Source of the DNA: Bretschneidera sinensis
Lineage: Eukaryota > Streptophyta > Magnoliopsida > Brassicales > Akaniaceae
NCBI GenBank assembly: GCA_023935145.1
Contig: CM043698.1
Coordinates: 33,947,001 to 34,011,000 of the forward strand
Direction: 5' to 3'
DNA length: 64,000 nucleotides
The notes beneath the pieces were generated by a model. That model saw nothing but the letters and a program-made list of their open reading frames with translations. It did no database searches and was not told the origin of the DNA. A program made the translations under genes and the position numbers. Below, piece by piece: positions 25,101 to 39,650 of the stretch; position 1 is the first letter of the stretch, and every line of letters starts with the position of its first letter.

Positions 25101-25354
25101 GAAAAGCTGCCTATTTTTGGTGGGAAGCAGATTCAGTGTGGGAAGGATGGGTGCGACTCTGAAGTTAGTACCCATTGGACTGCCACGAGGTATGCCAACT
25201 GAACATGGTATAAGGGGTATAAGAGCTCAAAAGAAAATACATTGAATTCTCTCCCTCTCTCTCCCCCAAACATTCTGAGTGCGGTATTAACTTTGAATAT
25301 TGATATTGTAACAGGAGCTTGGGCCCCGTTTGTAGAAGAGAACAATGTTCCTGA
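19146..25354 (+). CDS. TPX2: TPX2, spindle assembly and Aurora-kinase activating protein
   Basis: TPX2 nucleates spindle microtubules and activates Aurora kinase. It is held by importin in the nucleus and freed by Ran-GTP. Exons by eye: 19146-19311, 20182-20340, 20629-20787, 21323-21458, 22127-22235, 22723-22773, 23140-23237, 23325-23400, 23489-23551, 23665-23751, 23974-24032, 24149-24227, 24315-24380, 24472-24534, 24708-24785, 24897-24941, 25083-25189 and 25315-25354. All are GT..AG and in phase, giving 546 codons. Exon 1 holds the Aurora-binding motif (YEFDAARWFDLTREES). Later exons have TLMKPTASQLAKQN, the importin-region motif REPDLETAHRAHRIR, FKARPLNKK and EFHLKTSERAMQ. The second exon is duplicated in frame (20629-20787). 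The C-terminal TPX2 domain of the longer Arabidopsis protein was not found, so the end at 25354 (last residues R-E-Q-C-S) is less certain. This is the only apparently intact host gene here. Confidence 0.88.
20182..20340 (+). repeat. TPX2 exon 2, copy A of a tandem exon duplication
   Basis: A 159-base exon that starts after TTCAG and ends AGAG|GTAAAC. It recurs at 20629-20787, 447 bases downstream, with the same length and phase. Encoded motifs include KLVMRED and SLENVNTSPKLKDGEDTT. Confidence 0.85.
20629..20787 (+). repeat. TPX2 exon 2, copy B
   Basis: Second 159-base copy with its own acceptor (ATTTCAG) and donor (AGAG|GTAAAT). It encodes KLVMRED-V-F-LENVNTYPKLK and keeps an open frame. 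The exon can be included with copy A, replace it or be skipped without shifting the frame. A third, truncated copy of only the exon end (ACAGATGTTAATAACAGAG plus donor) lies at about 20920-20938. Confidence 0.85.
20788..21052 (+). repeat. Partial third copy of the TPX2 intron-exon duplication
   Basis: The exon 2 tail and following intron bases (TTTCGACTATGTGCCCAGTA, then CTTTTATTGAACTTGTTCT) occur after 20788 and again after 20938, so the duplicated block expanded a third time without the exon body. Confidence 0.75.
22603..22638 (+). repeat. AT/GT microsatellite in a TPX2 intron
   Basis: A run of alternating TA units passing into alternating GT units, within the intron after 22235. Confidence 0.85.
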
Positions 25355-25940
25355 ATTGTTTTTTTTTTTTGCATATGGAATTTGTGGATGTCTACATATC
25401 TAGAAATCAAATTTTACCTCTGAAGAAACTGATCTCATAGGATTATGATTAACATAATTCTCTACAATTTGTAGGTTTTAGTCCATAACCCAATAAATAT
25501 GTTACAAAGCCAGTGTTGTACAGCCATGAAGGTCGTCTCATAGTCATACCATCTTCAACTGGTTCCATTTTGTTAGTATTAACACATGTAATGGGGCATC
25601 AGTTGAGAAATGTAAATCACAGTTTTCATGTTTCTTGAAAGTTATATGTGCTGAACTCTTGCAGCTTTTCTCACATTTGTAATTATCATCTACTCATCTA
25701 GCTCGTTTCTTGCATTATCCTTTGGGTAAAAGATTCTTAGATGGCTTGCAACAATTGTGAAGTGCCTTATTCTTGAAGGAATTTCCCCTATTTTATTTTT
25801 AAAAAATGGATTTCTCATGTCTCAAAATTATAACCGTGAGATAAATGATAGGATTATAGCTAAAACTAAAGTCACTATAAAGTTAAAATTCTACAAATCT
25901 TCCAAGATTAGTTATCCATTTCATTCTCTCCATCAAAATC
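25355..25940. other. No gene seen between TPX2 and the anion-channel relic
   Basis: TPX2 3' flank, AT-rich, with no recognised motif. The TPX2 poly(A) site should lie in its first few hundred bases. Confidence 0.5.
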
Positions 25941-27153
25941 CTAGTTTTCTGAGTTGTGCTTTGTTAGAGCTTGTTTTGTCCAGCGTGTTATATCGTAGGC
26001 TGTTTTGAAGGGTTTCTTCTCCATGGCATGTCTTCTCTTTGTAATGGCAATTGCAAGATCATTTGGAAACAATGTGTGCGCCAAACAAAGACATGAAGAA
26101 GGGTAGACACCAACAAGACAAACACCATTGTTGATGACATAAAGGAAAGAGTCAGTGCAAGACCCTTGCTTAGGACACAAGGTACATGCTCTGCATACTT
26201 TATTGTTGCTACTGATGCAGTTGACATGTGAAAAGTGTAAGACCACCATGTCACTGAAAACTCGCAAAAAATCTTTGTGATAAATTTATCAAGAATTTGC
26301 TTGAATTGAGTGAAAAAGTTCATTAGTGATAAATTGATCAAAAATCTTCTTTACCTGAATCCAGTGAAGAAATTGATTCGTACTTCTAATGAGACATGGA
26401 GAAAACGATGCTATGAAGAAGCAAGTCCTTGATAACCCATCAAAGTCACCAAAGATAGTTTCCCAAGCAATACTTGCAGATGATGGGGCTGCAATGAATA
26501 GAGTACACATGGTGCAGTTCCTTGGGCAATGCCTCGTTGGCAATCTTTGATACAAAGTCACAAACACCACAAGATAACGTGCAAACTCAACTGCCCACAA
26601 GAACTTAGCAGCTTCCAACTAACCAACCTTGGCAGCTAAAATCGCTCGACAAAATTCCCAACTACATATAGATGGGAAGATGGATTAGCTACTTTACATA
26701 GACGCCCGTTTCCCCCTGAAAGCCATTGTCCATATATCTTGAGCTCAAGAAAGAAATAGGGTGCCATAAAGACACCAAATTGCAGGCTGCAGGGTCTTAT
26801 TAGGTGATAGCATAGGTGGTGCACCAATGGCTAGGAGCATAGACAACCCATGGGGCAAAGAAGAAGTTGACCCGAACTGGGTGGAAGTATTCTCTTTTCA
26901 CAGCTTCAAAGTAGACTATGCATTTGAGGAGGTAAGTGAATGAGACTGATAACAGGACTGCTACTGCTAATAGCCAGAGTGCCCGGTTGATGAATGGTGT
27001 TATGTGAAGAAATCTTGTAGCTGGGCTTGTTGCAAGTGCACGCCATAACACAGATTGGCTGCTAAGGCCAAGACAGATACCAAAGCAACCGATTGGAAAC
27101 CGAAGAAGCAAGGGCCATTTCTCGTCTTTTGGAAGCAGAATGTCCTCATAGTC
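25941..27153 (-). pseudogene. S-type anion channel (SLAC1/SLAH3-like) pseudogene
   Basis: Plant SLAH3/SLAC1 proteins are plasma-membrane nitrate and chloride channels of the TDT fold with ten helices. Reading leftward from an acceptor-like CAG at 27153, the family signatures appear in order but in changing frames: KWPLLLRFPIGCFGICLGLS, then FEAVKREYFHPVRVNFFFAP, FFLELKIYGQWLSGGNGRLC, KVANPSSHL, AKFLWAVEFARYLVVFVTLY, SRTCFFIASF, WWSYTFHMSTASVATIKYAE, FPNDLAIAITKR and a C-terminal RWTKQALTKHNSEN with stop. The frame is lost after the FFFAPWVV segment (a deletion), near 26620-26640, 26540, 26380 and 26050. The long cytosolic N-terminal exon of SLAH3 is missing upstream, where only the phytocyanin promoter lies. 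Non-functional. Confidence 0.88.
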
Positions 27154-27579
27154 CTGCACAAGATAGGGATAAAAACAGTCCATGAAAAAAATTAATTTGT
27201 TCTGGAATTACCAACAAAATTACCTTTGCTTGAAATAAAATGAAACTTTCCCATTGTTAATTACAAGTTAATTAAGCAAAATGCAAGCATTAATTTTGAT
27301 CTTGTCTACTTCACATAGGATGGAAAAACCTTTATTCCATTCACACATGGGGCAGACCTCAGATACGTAGTGTCTAATAAAAGATGTAAAATGTCAAATT
27401 AATCCTATAACTTTTCTTTTTGATTTAATAATTAATCCTACAGTTTTGAACTATTCACACATTAAAAACCGAAATGAATAGCTCCAAGAAAATTTAAACT
27501 TGCACTGCTGAGGTATTGCCAACCTCAGCAGGACCAAATATATACAAATGAAGATTTCACTTTCTTTGCTATTAAAACT
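27154..27579. other. Short intergenic region
   Basis: AT-rich sequence between the start-less channel relic and the phytocyanin TATA box. I looked here for the missing channel N-terminus and did not find it. Confidence 0.45.
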
Positions 27580-27589
27580 CTATAAATAG
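27580..27589 (+). promoter_or_regulatory. TATA box of the phytocyanin gene
   Basis: CTATAAATAG, 106 bases before the signal-peptide region and in a typical context (followed by a CACAACAAACTC start-like region). The promoter looks intact, so the damaged gene may still be transcribed. Confidence 0.6.
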
Positions 27590-27694
27590 TGGGCACAACA
27601 AACTCTTTCAGGCAAGTTCTTGATTTAAACAATCTCAAGAAAATCGATCAATAGCGAAAAAGGAAAGCTGGTTGTGCTTAGCGGAAGTTGAATC

Positions 27695-28219
27695 TTGGCC
27701 TCTTACAATGTCCTCATCATCAATATTGCCATTTTGGCCATCTTTTCTTCTTCAGTTTTGGCAACGGAACACGTCGTCGGAGATGGTAAAGGATGGACTA
27801 TTAACTTTGATTACCAAGCTTGGGCTGCAAGAAAGGAGTTTCATGTTGGAGATACTCTAGGTAAACTAGCTAATTTCTTTCAACTTATATATATCAATTA
27901 CGATGATTAGAGGAGAGAGATTTTGAGCTTGAGATTACTGACTTGTTTGGGTGCAGTGTTTAAGTATCCACAGGGAGCCCACAATGTCCTGAAAGTGAAT
28001 GGAACTGGGTTCCAACAATGTGTAGCATCTGATTGCACAGAGGCACTGACTACTGGAAATGACGTGATTACACTTGCTACCCCAAGGAGAAATTGGTACA
28101 TTTGCGGAGTTGGTCAGCATTGTGAAGTTGGAAAGCAGAAGCTTGTCATTACTCTTTTAGCTGCTGCTGATCAAGTAGAATCTCCGGCGTCTGCTCCTTC
28201 TCCTAACTCACCAGTATGA
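27695..28219 (+). pseudogene. Phytocyanin (blue copper protein) with lost ATG and early stop
   Basis: Phytocyanins are secreted, usually GPI-anchored cell-surface proteins with a type-1 copper site. Exon 1 (27695-27856) encodes a signal peptide (A-S-Y-N-V-L-I-I-N-I-A-I-L-A-I-F-S-S) and the fold start EHVVGDGKGW. The intron ends at ...GGGTGCAG (27956). Exon 2 (27957-28219) gives VFKYPQGAHNV (first copper His), Cys pairs for the disulphide, and WYICGVGQHC (copper Cys and second His). The following EVGKQKL suggests a Gln axial ligand as in stellacyanins, though one residue further on than usual. Two lesions: the codon where ATG should stand is TTG, with an in-frame stop two codons upstream; and TGA at 28217-28219 stands where a related copy has Ser. 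Translation beyond that stop continues as a well-preserved GPI-signal tail to 28300. Without an AUG it is probably not translated normally. Confidence 0.82.
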
Positions 28220-28300
28220 GCGGTAAGACGGGACACTGCTTCAGTGTTCTTTGGGACGTTGATAATTGTCAAGGTTGGCGTTCTAGGAATGACGTTATAA
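28220..28300 (+). pseudogene. Untranslated GPI-anchor tail of the phytocyanin
   Basis: In the phytocyanin frame, after the TGA, the codons read A-V-R-R-D-T-A-S-V-F-F-G and then a hydrophobic stretch V-G-V-L-G-M-T-L and a stop. This matches in position the C-terminus encoded at 59632-59757 (A-A-R-E-S-T-D-S-M-F-Y-G ... V-G-I-L-G-M-D). The tail has kept its frame, so the nonsense change looks recent. Confidence 0.75.
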
Positions 28301-29440
28301 TGTTTTTTATAACTATTTCGTTTATTGTGTTTTTTTTTCAGTGTTGAATTTACTACCTGTAGTATTGTTTTGGATTTGGAATATTATGGGCTTGTAATAC
28401 CATATCATATATGTGGGGGATTATATATTTTTGGGATGAGTTGTTTGGAAATTTTTAATGTATTATAATATTTTTGAGATATGGGCTTTTTCTTTTCAAG
28501 AAGATGAATTGGTTTTTATAAGAATCTGTCTCACATTGTTATCGGACGGTTAAGATTGAATTTGAAAAATATAACGATTTATAGATTGAGATTTAATTAA
28601 TAATTATGGGTAGTTTTAACTATCAATTTTAATTTGACGAGCAGATTTAAAATTCAATAATTTGATAGTCTTTCTAAATAATATTTTTAATCTCGATTAT
28701 ATAAAAACCTATAAAAAAACATATGAATTGTTTATTACTGTACAGATGTTGAACAATTAGCATTTCGTAATATCATTGAGTGCATTTTCTTGCAACTAAC
28801 TGCACATCAGAATTCGTGTGGAAAATATAAATTTAAGGAATACGATCGGGTCAAAACTCGAAGCCGAAATAATTCTAACAATCTTAAGTCTATAATTTGA
28901 ATGGTCAAAATGCCGCATTTTTAAATCTGATCATTTTTTAACTAGGATTGATTAGCATTCAATCTGTCAATAATTGTTTGAATAATCTGTCAATAATTGA
29001 TGGTAGCCAATATGTACTGATTTTATTATCCTAGTTCATAGGATAATTTTTTTATTAATTCTCATGTGTATTGATGAGTCGTCACATTTTTACTCAATAT
29101 TTGATATGTTTTATTAAATCTATACTATTAATAAAATTAATTTTTTAATATCTTTTTTGAAAAGACAAAAAATTTATAAAATAATTATTTACAATTTATT
29201 TTATCAGATTTAAAATCCTGAACAGAACTCAAACAGAAAGACACCTACTAATTTTAAGATCATCAGTTTCATCTGAATTCATACATTTTCTTATCAACCA
29301 AACGGTCCAAGAAAAAGGAATTGAAAATTTTTCAATTATAGTTTTCAGTATCCTTATACATAACAGATCCTTAATGTATGTTAGTTTCATTGTCAGGTTT
29401 ATATTTAGTTGTTTTTCTGAATTAAAGTGTAGGAAAAAAG
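28301..29440. other. No gene seen
   Basis: AT-rich intergenic DNA after the phytocyanin. No repeats or motifs stand out. Confidence 0.5.
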
Positions 29441-31222
29441 ATGAGAGGTTTGCTCTGGTGGAACAACTAATGAAAGTGTAAAACTAGGAGAGAAGAAGAT
29501 TACTGGGTTTTCAATCAATTCGGTGAAAATGGTTCTCAGTATGTTTTCTCCCTCAGTTCCTCCTACTTAGGGTTCCCTTTTTTTCCTTAAAAGGTAATAA
29601 TTGTTTAGATCCTACATATCTGAATTTATGAGGTTGTTTTATTGTTGTATCTGTTATACTAATTTGACTTTGTTGTATTTGTTTTAGGTTTTGTGAATCA
29701 CTAATTTGCTTTTGTTGTGATTGTTTTAGTTCTCATGAAACACTAATTTGCTTCATCAAAAGGTAAGTTACCTTTTTTATTTCTTGCTTCCCAAGTTCCT
29801 TTCCAAATTTCTGAATTTATGAGGTAGTCTTTCTTTTTTTGTTATTGTTCAAAAAAAATTTATTGGGTATAGTTGATTTTGATGGCCCATAAATTTTATT
29901 GGGTATATATGCTGCTTTCCAAAAATTCTTGCAGTTCTAATGGTTCTTTGACTTTTTTTGAATTTTTTCTAGAGTTTGGATGGGGTGTCATGCCTTAACA
30001 ATGGCTATGGATATTGGCATAAGGTCCTGATAGAGATTGTGAGTTATTCTTTGATCTGTATTTTTTTTCTTGGTTACATGCTCTATAAGCTTTGTTAGAG
30101 ATCAATTTTAGTCATGGGAAATTAGGAATAATTGATATGTCCCAAGCCTGTTGTTTTGCATGCATAACCTTAGTAAATTATACCCACTGGCTTTGCTCTT
30201 TGCTAAATTTCTTTTCTGATGTGTTGATATGTTTGAGTTCTATATGTAATTTTAAGCAAAAAAAGAAAAGTAAAGAACTTTTTAAAAGTAGTTCCGGGAA
30301 CCTTATAATCCCTAACCTTATTGTTTCTTTATGATAATGCATTGCATTCATTTAACTACATTGGCTTTTACACTGTGCTCTGTTACATTGGTTTTCAGTG
30401 TTTAGTTTCGTATGTTAATATGTAGAGGATTGAAGCTGTTCTGGTTTTATATTATTAATTTGCACTTTTCCTTAGAAGACCTTAACACCTATAGATTGTG
30501 CTTTCTTCGTGTGTGTAAATGGTCAGTGCAACTAGGTTATTTACACCTTCAGTTCCAAGCTCGAGGAGCAGGATTCAGGCTCCTGTAAGCATTCCTCGAT
30601 CTGGGTTATGCTTCTTTGAGGGAACTTTCAAGAAGGTATTCTGTTCCAGCACCATCGAAGGGGCAGAGAGGCATGCTTCCCCTTCTGAATCTCAAGTACC
30701 CAGGTGATATTTCTCTTTGATTCCTTTGATTTCTAGGTGATTGGTAGAATATTTGCTGCATCTCGTGGGTAAACGGGTCTTCAAAGCAAAGGTGTTAGTG
30801 TGTGCTAGCTACTTTTATTTAGAAAAATGGTGTCAAATTAGCTCAGATTCTTAATTGGGCCCTGATTGGAATCTCACTGGTCAAATGAGGGTGTGTTTGT
30901 TTAGTTGAATGAAATTGATATTTGTGTTTATGTTCATTGGATGCTGATCTATTCAAAGTCGCACATTTTTATATCATATACTAAGCCACTCTCCAGCACT
31001 TAAGTTTTCCATCATTGTGAAAGAATCATTTAATTGAATGAAAGAATTGAAGTCTGTTCTACAGGCCCAAATTGGGGAGAAGATAGCACACCAACCCTTG
31101 ACGTGGCTTCCCACTTAAATTACGAGAATGATCTTAAGGGAATCAAACCTAAGACCGTGTGCCTACTATTCAGCCCCAAATTCACCTTACCATTGGGCTA
31201 CCGGGGGGTTAATTACATCTAA
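29441..31222 (+). other. Unidentified gene fragment with plausible exons
   Basis: I do not recognise a family. A leader-like region (29441-29590) carries a short frame M-V-L-S-M-F-S-P-S-V-P-P-T. Donor-like GTAATAATT follows at about 29596. A stronger candidate exon at 30519-30703 opens M-V-S-A-T-R-L-F-T-P-S-V-P-S, continues for 61 codons rich in Ser, Pro and Arg with few acidic residues (transit-peptide-like), and ends CCCAG|GTGAT. An acceptor-like CTGTTCTACAG at 31060-31070 leads into GCCCAAATTGGGG, but the spliced frame closes after six codons. It could be the first exons of a gene whose rest was lost, possibly plastid-targeted. Confidence 0.3.
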
Positions 31223-31390
31223 AAATTATTTTTGAAATTATACTTATATATGAAAATCAGTTTTATGAATTCGCAATAGATGCTTATATTGTTGCACCAT
31301 AGTTTAATTTTAGTTGTTGCCTTGAGGAACATGATGGAGAAAAATATGCCTCCTAAATTCTATATTTCTTTTCTTCCGATCTCTTTTCTC

Positions 31391-31393
<3 letters not shown>

Positions 31394-31425
<32 letters not shown>
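31394..31425 (+). repeat. (TC)16 microsatellite
   Basis: Sixteen TC dinucleotides without interruption. Confidence 0.95.
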
Positions 31426-31428
<3 letters not shown>

Positions 31429-31429
31429 T

Positions 31430-32550
31430 TTTGTTTGGCACTGATTGGTTGGGACTTGGGTGTGAAACCATGGTTGGTGGGAATGAGTTTCGTAAGTTTT
31501 TGTTCATGGAAAATAAGTCTTCTGATTTTGTTCTGGAATGAGGGAGCTCGCAACAATTGCTTGCTTTGGATAGTTGGTGCACCATTAAGAATTCTGGTTA
31601 ATTTCCTTTTAGATGTGCTTCTGATGTTCAACTTTACATGAGCATAACACAACTGAACATGTGGGTTGTCTTCAGCAAATAATATTTGCCATCCCGATTG
31701 TACAGAAACCAATAAAAGAGTATGTGGGTTGTTCATCGTTGTGCCGACACTGAACAACAAACGCTTCTTTAGTCTATTCACCTGTAACTCACTGCACACC
31801 AGAATTGGTGGGGGCAAATGCAGACTTCTTGGAAGTGACTGATTATGTTTCGAAGCCAATTTTTTCATAAATTGTTTCAGCACAGTGAAATTACAAAGAT
31901 TTTATAAAATAACTACAAAGTTATTGGTTTCAATCTCATATATGCAAGTGACCAGTCTAAGGATTTTTTCTGTTAATTCTCGGATGTGAATGACCTTACA
32001 CATAATTTGGCCAGTAATATCACTTTACTGGTAAAAAAAAAGTAAATATTAAATCATTTTTAAAGAATATGAACACATCTATTTCTAGTTTTATATTCTT
32101 AAACTTGGTTTTTGTTAACATTAAAAGCATCATCATAGCAAACTCAAAATTACAAAACAACATACAAATTAAGACCACCCGCAATAACCGAATACTTTTG
32201 TACGTAAATACAGCATATTTGTTTCTATCCATAAATTTATTTTATTGCCTAAGAGTTTTATCCTCAACAAGGATGGTAGTTCTTACTATTCATATGTTAT
32301 GATATGAATATACCATATCAATTTGTCATGTATAGATGATGAGATTCTACTAATAGAGAGCCAATACCAATAAACTTATTAGAGGATCCCATTGATGTGC
32401 ATTCAACAAGAATTGAACCTTTTGAACCTACAAACTTACCAATTATGAAAATTCATCCATTAAATTAAACATCAGAACATTTTAATTAAATACTAACTCA
32501 AGAAAAACTTTAAACTAACCCATGTTTTTACACCGGACTGTAACTAGTTT
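31430..32550. other. No gene seen
   Basis: Intergenic DNA. A 176-codon minus-strand open frame ends in the microsatellite and has no recognisable motif, so I do not call it a gene. From 32000 the sequence is AT-rich. Confidence 0.45.
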
Positions 32551-36260
<3,710 letters not shown>

Positions 36261-36690
36261 CGAGAAATTCAGTGAAGCTAGATACTATGATTGTTTGGTT
36301 TGCAAAGGAATGGGGGCCTCTATATATAATAATTTTTTCCCGATGATTATCAATGAAGATATCTGCGTTCCATGCACTACGGTAATTTTATTAATAACAA
36401 AATGATAATTTACATAAGCTACCAGTAGAACCCTCTAGACAGTTATCGAAGGACCTACCCAAAGTCAGAAACAGTGTGTATAGGACCACTCAATAATTAA
36501 GTTTCTATTTGATACACATGATAAATACAGAATAGAATAAAATGAATTATGATAAAAAAGATGGAATTATAATCTATAGAATGATAAGATCATTTTTTTT
36601 TTTTTATCTTATATCATATTTGATAGACTTATAATTAAAGAAATAACATGATGTTGGGAGTCAACAAAAGCAAGATTTTTTTTATTAAAT
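36261..36690. other. Terpene-synthase upstream region
   Basis: Promoter side of the terpene synthase relic. CTATATATAATAA at 36318-36330, read on the other strand as TTATTATATATAG, lies about 60-70 bases upstream of the start codon and may be its TATA box. No other feature. Confidence 0.4.
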
Positions 36691-36699
36691 TGGTTTTAA

Positions 36700-37145
36700 A
36701 ATATTAGTTTTAAATTTTATTTATAATTTAAATTTTTTTTACTAATAACATTATTTTTTATTTTTACATTAATATTGATATTATTAATTAAAATTTTTAA
36801 AATTATCAATAAAATTTTAAAATAATTTAAATTATTAATTTTAAATCTAGTTTAACCAAATATTTTTAAATAAAAATACCCTTTTTAACTAACAGCAATA
36901 CAACATAAGTTTTCTGCAAGCCAAATCTTTTGTGGAAATATTTTCCACGTGGCAGCCACTTTTATGAATTCTCTTTGGTTTGTGTCGGCAGTTTTTTCAC
37001 ATTCTGGCAGCAGCTATGATTTTGTTCTAGCCGCCCATTTTTCCTTTCACTGATAGCTGCCCATGTTTAAGCTAATATTAAGTGTAACCGGTGAAGACAT
37101 CTATGCATAGGATACTTTGGCTTTAGTTTAGAGTAAGAAATGAAT
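36700..37145 (+). repeat. Duplicated block, copy 1 (AT stretch plus TGGCAGCC region)
   Basis: An AT-rich lead-in followed by TTTTCCACGTGGCAGCCACT, GATAGCTGCCCATGTTTAAG and GAAGACATCTATGCATAGGA. The same series occurs at 39150-39566 with scattered differences. It has no coding potential. Confidence 0.85.
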
Positions 37146-37589
37146 AGATACCTCTGAGACAGGTAAACTCATCAGCGGATTCTCTATTCTCTTTTTGTTC
37201 CATCTAATTGGTTTATGTTTATCAAGATGATTAGAAATCTTTTATTTTTTCAACCCATTCGCTCTTTTGATTTTAAAAATATATATTATTTTATTTTTCA
37301 ATATACTGCTTTTTCTACACATTCATCTCCAATCCAAAATAGAGAAAAACTAATAGTTAAAACTCATTAAAAAGATTGATAATCCACTCATGCGAAAAGC
37401 CCTTCCCGCATTAGGCACTAATCTATTTTTAACATTTAATTAAATCAAGTAATCATTCAAATTAAGCTCATTGCTTTTTGTTTTCCTCTAATTGGGATCA
37501 TTGGGGTTTATCTATTTATTCACTTGACCCAACTTTGAATTAAATTAATTTTGTTCCTCACTCAGAATTCAAACACAGGTTTGTGTGTG

Positions 37590-37669
37590 AACACAAGTGT
37601 TTTGTCAAGGGGTGCCAAATAGAAGTGGCAAAGAGTGCCAAAGTGTAGTGTGCCAAACACAACAAGTGT
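37590..37669 (+). repeat. Duplicated block, second part, copy 1
   Basis: AACACAAGTGTTTTGTCAAG through the GTGCCAAA-rich sequence; repeated at 39571-39650. In the second copy this part directly follows the first part. Here about 440 bases (37146-37586) intervene, so either this copy gained an insertion or the other lost it. Confidence 0.8.
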
Positions 37670-39130
37670 AGCAAATCACACAACGGTTGTTGGTTGAATA
37701 GAAATACAACGGTATTTCATGCACTTATGTGATTGAATGTACGAGAAGTTTTTATGTAGCATAAATCCATGAAAGATACATGGTAAAATAATTCATTTCA
37801 TCAATAGATGAAATGAAAAGAGAAAGAAAAAAAAGACATTTTCTTTTCATCCAATAATAAAATAAATCATTGGGACCATATATCTTTTATAAACTCAAAA
37901 TAAACAAATTTTTTTTTTTTTTACTTATGCACATCTCCTAATAATATTTAATTCCATTCCAATGGCCAATTTATCAACTTTTGATGGCCCATCTCGTATG
38001 GCTACACGCAACAAAGTCAAGTTGCATAATTGTGGCTGAATTTTTTTATCTAACACAGTGTTATGAGAAAATCTTTGTTAGACCAAGCCTAAACATTTGG
38101 TTTTAGATCAATTCAAAACTTCACTAATAATTTTGAGAAAATTTATTAGTAATGTTAGTGTAAATGTGGAATTCAAAAAAAATATTATTATTGAAGTTTT
38201 TCAAAATTATTATTAAAGTTTCAAACTGATCCAAAACCAATGTTTTAAACCCGGTATAACAAAGAAATCCTCCCAATTCACACAATGGTTGTTGGTTGAA
38301 TAGAAATACACTTGTATTTCACGCACGTATGAGATCGGATGCACGAGAAGTTTTTGTGTAGCACAAGTCCATGAAAGATACATGGTAAAATGATTCATCT
38401 CATCAATAGATGTTATGAAAAGAGACATTTTTTATCTTATAATAAAATAGATCTTTGTGTCATATATCTTTTATGAACTCAAAATAAACATTTTTTTTAC
38501 TTATACACATCTCCTAATAATAATTAATTCCACTCCAATGGCCAATTTATCAACTTTTGATGGCCCATCTTGTGTGGCCACATACAACAAAGTCAAATTG
38601 CATAATTGTGGCAGAATTTGTTTTGCCTAACATCATGTTATGAGAAAATCTTTGGTAGATTGAGTCTAAACATGTGGTTTTAGTTCAATTCAAAACTTCA
38701 CTGATAATTTTGAAAATTTGTATTAATAATGTTAGTATAAATGTTGAACTCAAAAAATAATATTACTAGTAAATTTTTTTCAAAATTACTATTAAAGTTT
38801 CGAGTTGATCTAAAACTAATGTTTTAAACTCGGTCTAACAAAGAAATCCTCCCAAATCACACAACAGTTGTTGGTTGACTAGAAATACACCTGTATTTCA
38901 CGCACTTATAAGATCGGATGCACGAGATGTTTTTGTGTAGCACAAGTTTATGAAAGATACATGGTAAAATGATTCATCTCATCAATAAATGATATGAGAA
39001 GAGACATTTTCTTTTCATCTAAAACAAAATAGATTATTGTGCCATATATCTTTTATAGACTCAAAATAAACAACTTTTGATTGGATAGAAAGACACCTGT
39101 AGTTCACTTACAGCCAATTTATCAACTTTT
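37670..39130 (+). repeat. Tandem repeat of about 590 bp, 2.5 units
   Basis: The marker TTGTTGGTTGA(A/C)TAGAAATACA occurs near 37687, 38288 and 38866, giving periods of about 601 and 578. Each unit also contains GATACATGGTAAAAT and CAACTTTTGATGGCCCATCT. The third unit is truncated and joins the second copy of the 36.7 kb block. There is no coding potential. Confidence 0.85.
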
Positions 39131-39149
39131 GATGGCCCATCTCGTACAT

Positions 39150-39650
39150 TTGGTTTTAAATTTTATTAATAATTTTAATTTTTTTACTAGTAACATTATT
39201 TTTTTATTTTTTCATTAATACTGATATTATTAATTAAATTTTTTAAAATTATCAATAAAGTTTTAAAATTAATTTTGGATTTGATTTAACAAAATATTTT
39301 TGAATAAAAATACCCTTTTTACCAACAGCAATACAGCAAAAGTTTTCTGCAAGCCAAATCTTTTGTGGAAATGTTTTCCACGTGGCAGCCACTTTTATGA
39401 ATTATCTTCGGATTGTGTCGGCAGTTTTTTCACATTCTGGCAGCCGCTATGATTTTGTTCTAGCCACCCATATGTCGTTTCACTGATAGCTGCCCATGTT
39501 TAAGCTAATATTAAGTGTAGCCGGTGAAGACATCTATGCATAGGATACATTGGCTCAAGTTTAGAGTGTGCGAACACAAGTGTTGTGTCAAGAGGTGCCA
39601 AATAAAAGTGGCAAAGAGTGCCAAAGTGTAGTGTGCCAAACACAACATGT
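39150..39650 (+). repeat. Duplicated block, copy 2
   Basis: Second copy of 36700-37145 plus 37590-37669, here contiguous. The repeat field therefore has the order block, tandem units, block. That pattern would arise from unequal exchange or from an element whose ends are the block. Confidence 0.8.

Noticed and set aside
27672..27860. 62-codon frame with a proper ATG overlapping phytocyanin exon 1
   Set aside because: It is in another frame and lacks the cupredoxin sequence. Only the TTG-started frame gives a signal peptide and copper-protein fold.
31140..31222. tRNA-like or SINE-like sequence near TTACCATTGGGCTACC
   Set aside because: The string resembles generic plant repeat text, but I could not find A-box and B-box spacing or a cloverleaf.
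31353..31883. 176-codon minus-strand frame ending in the TC microsatellite
   Set aside because: Its Arg-Glu tail is just the translated microsatellite, and the rest has no recognisable domain or splice structure.
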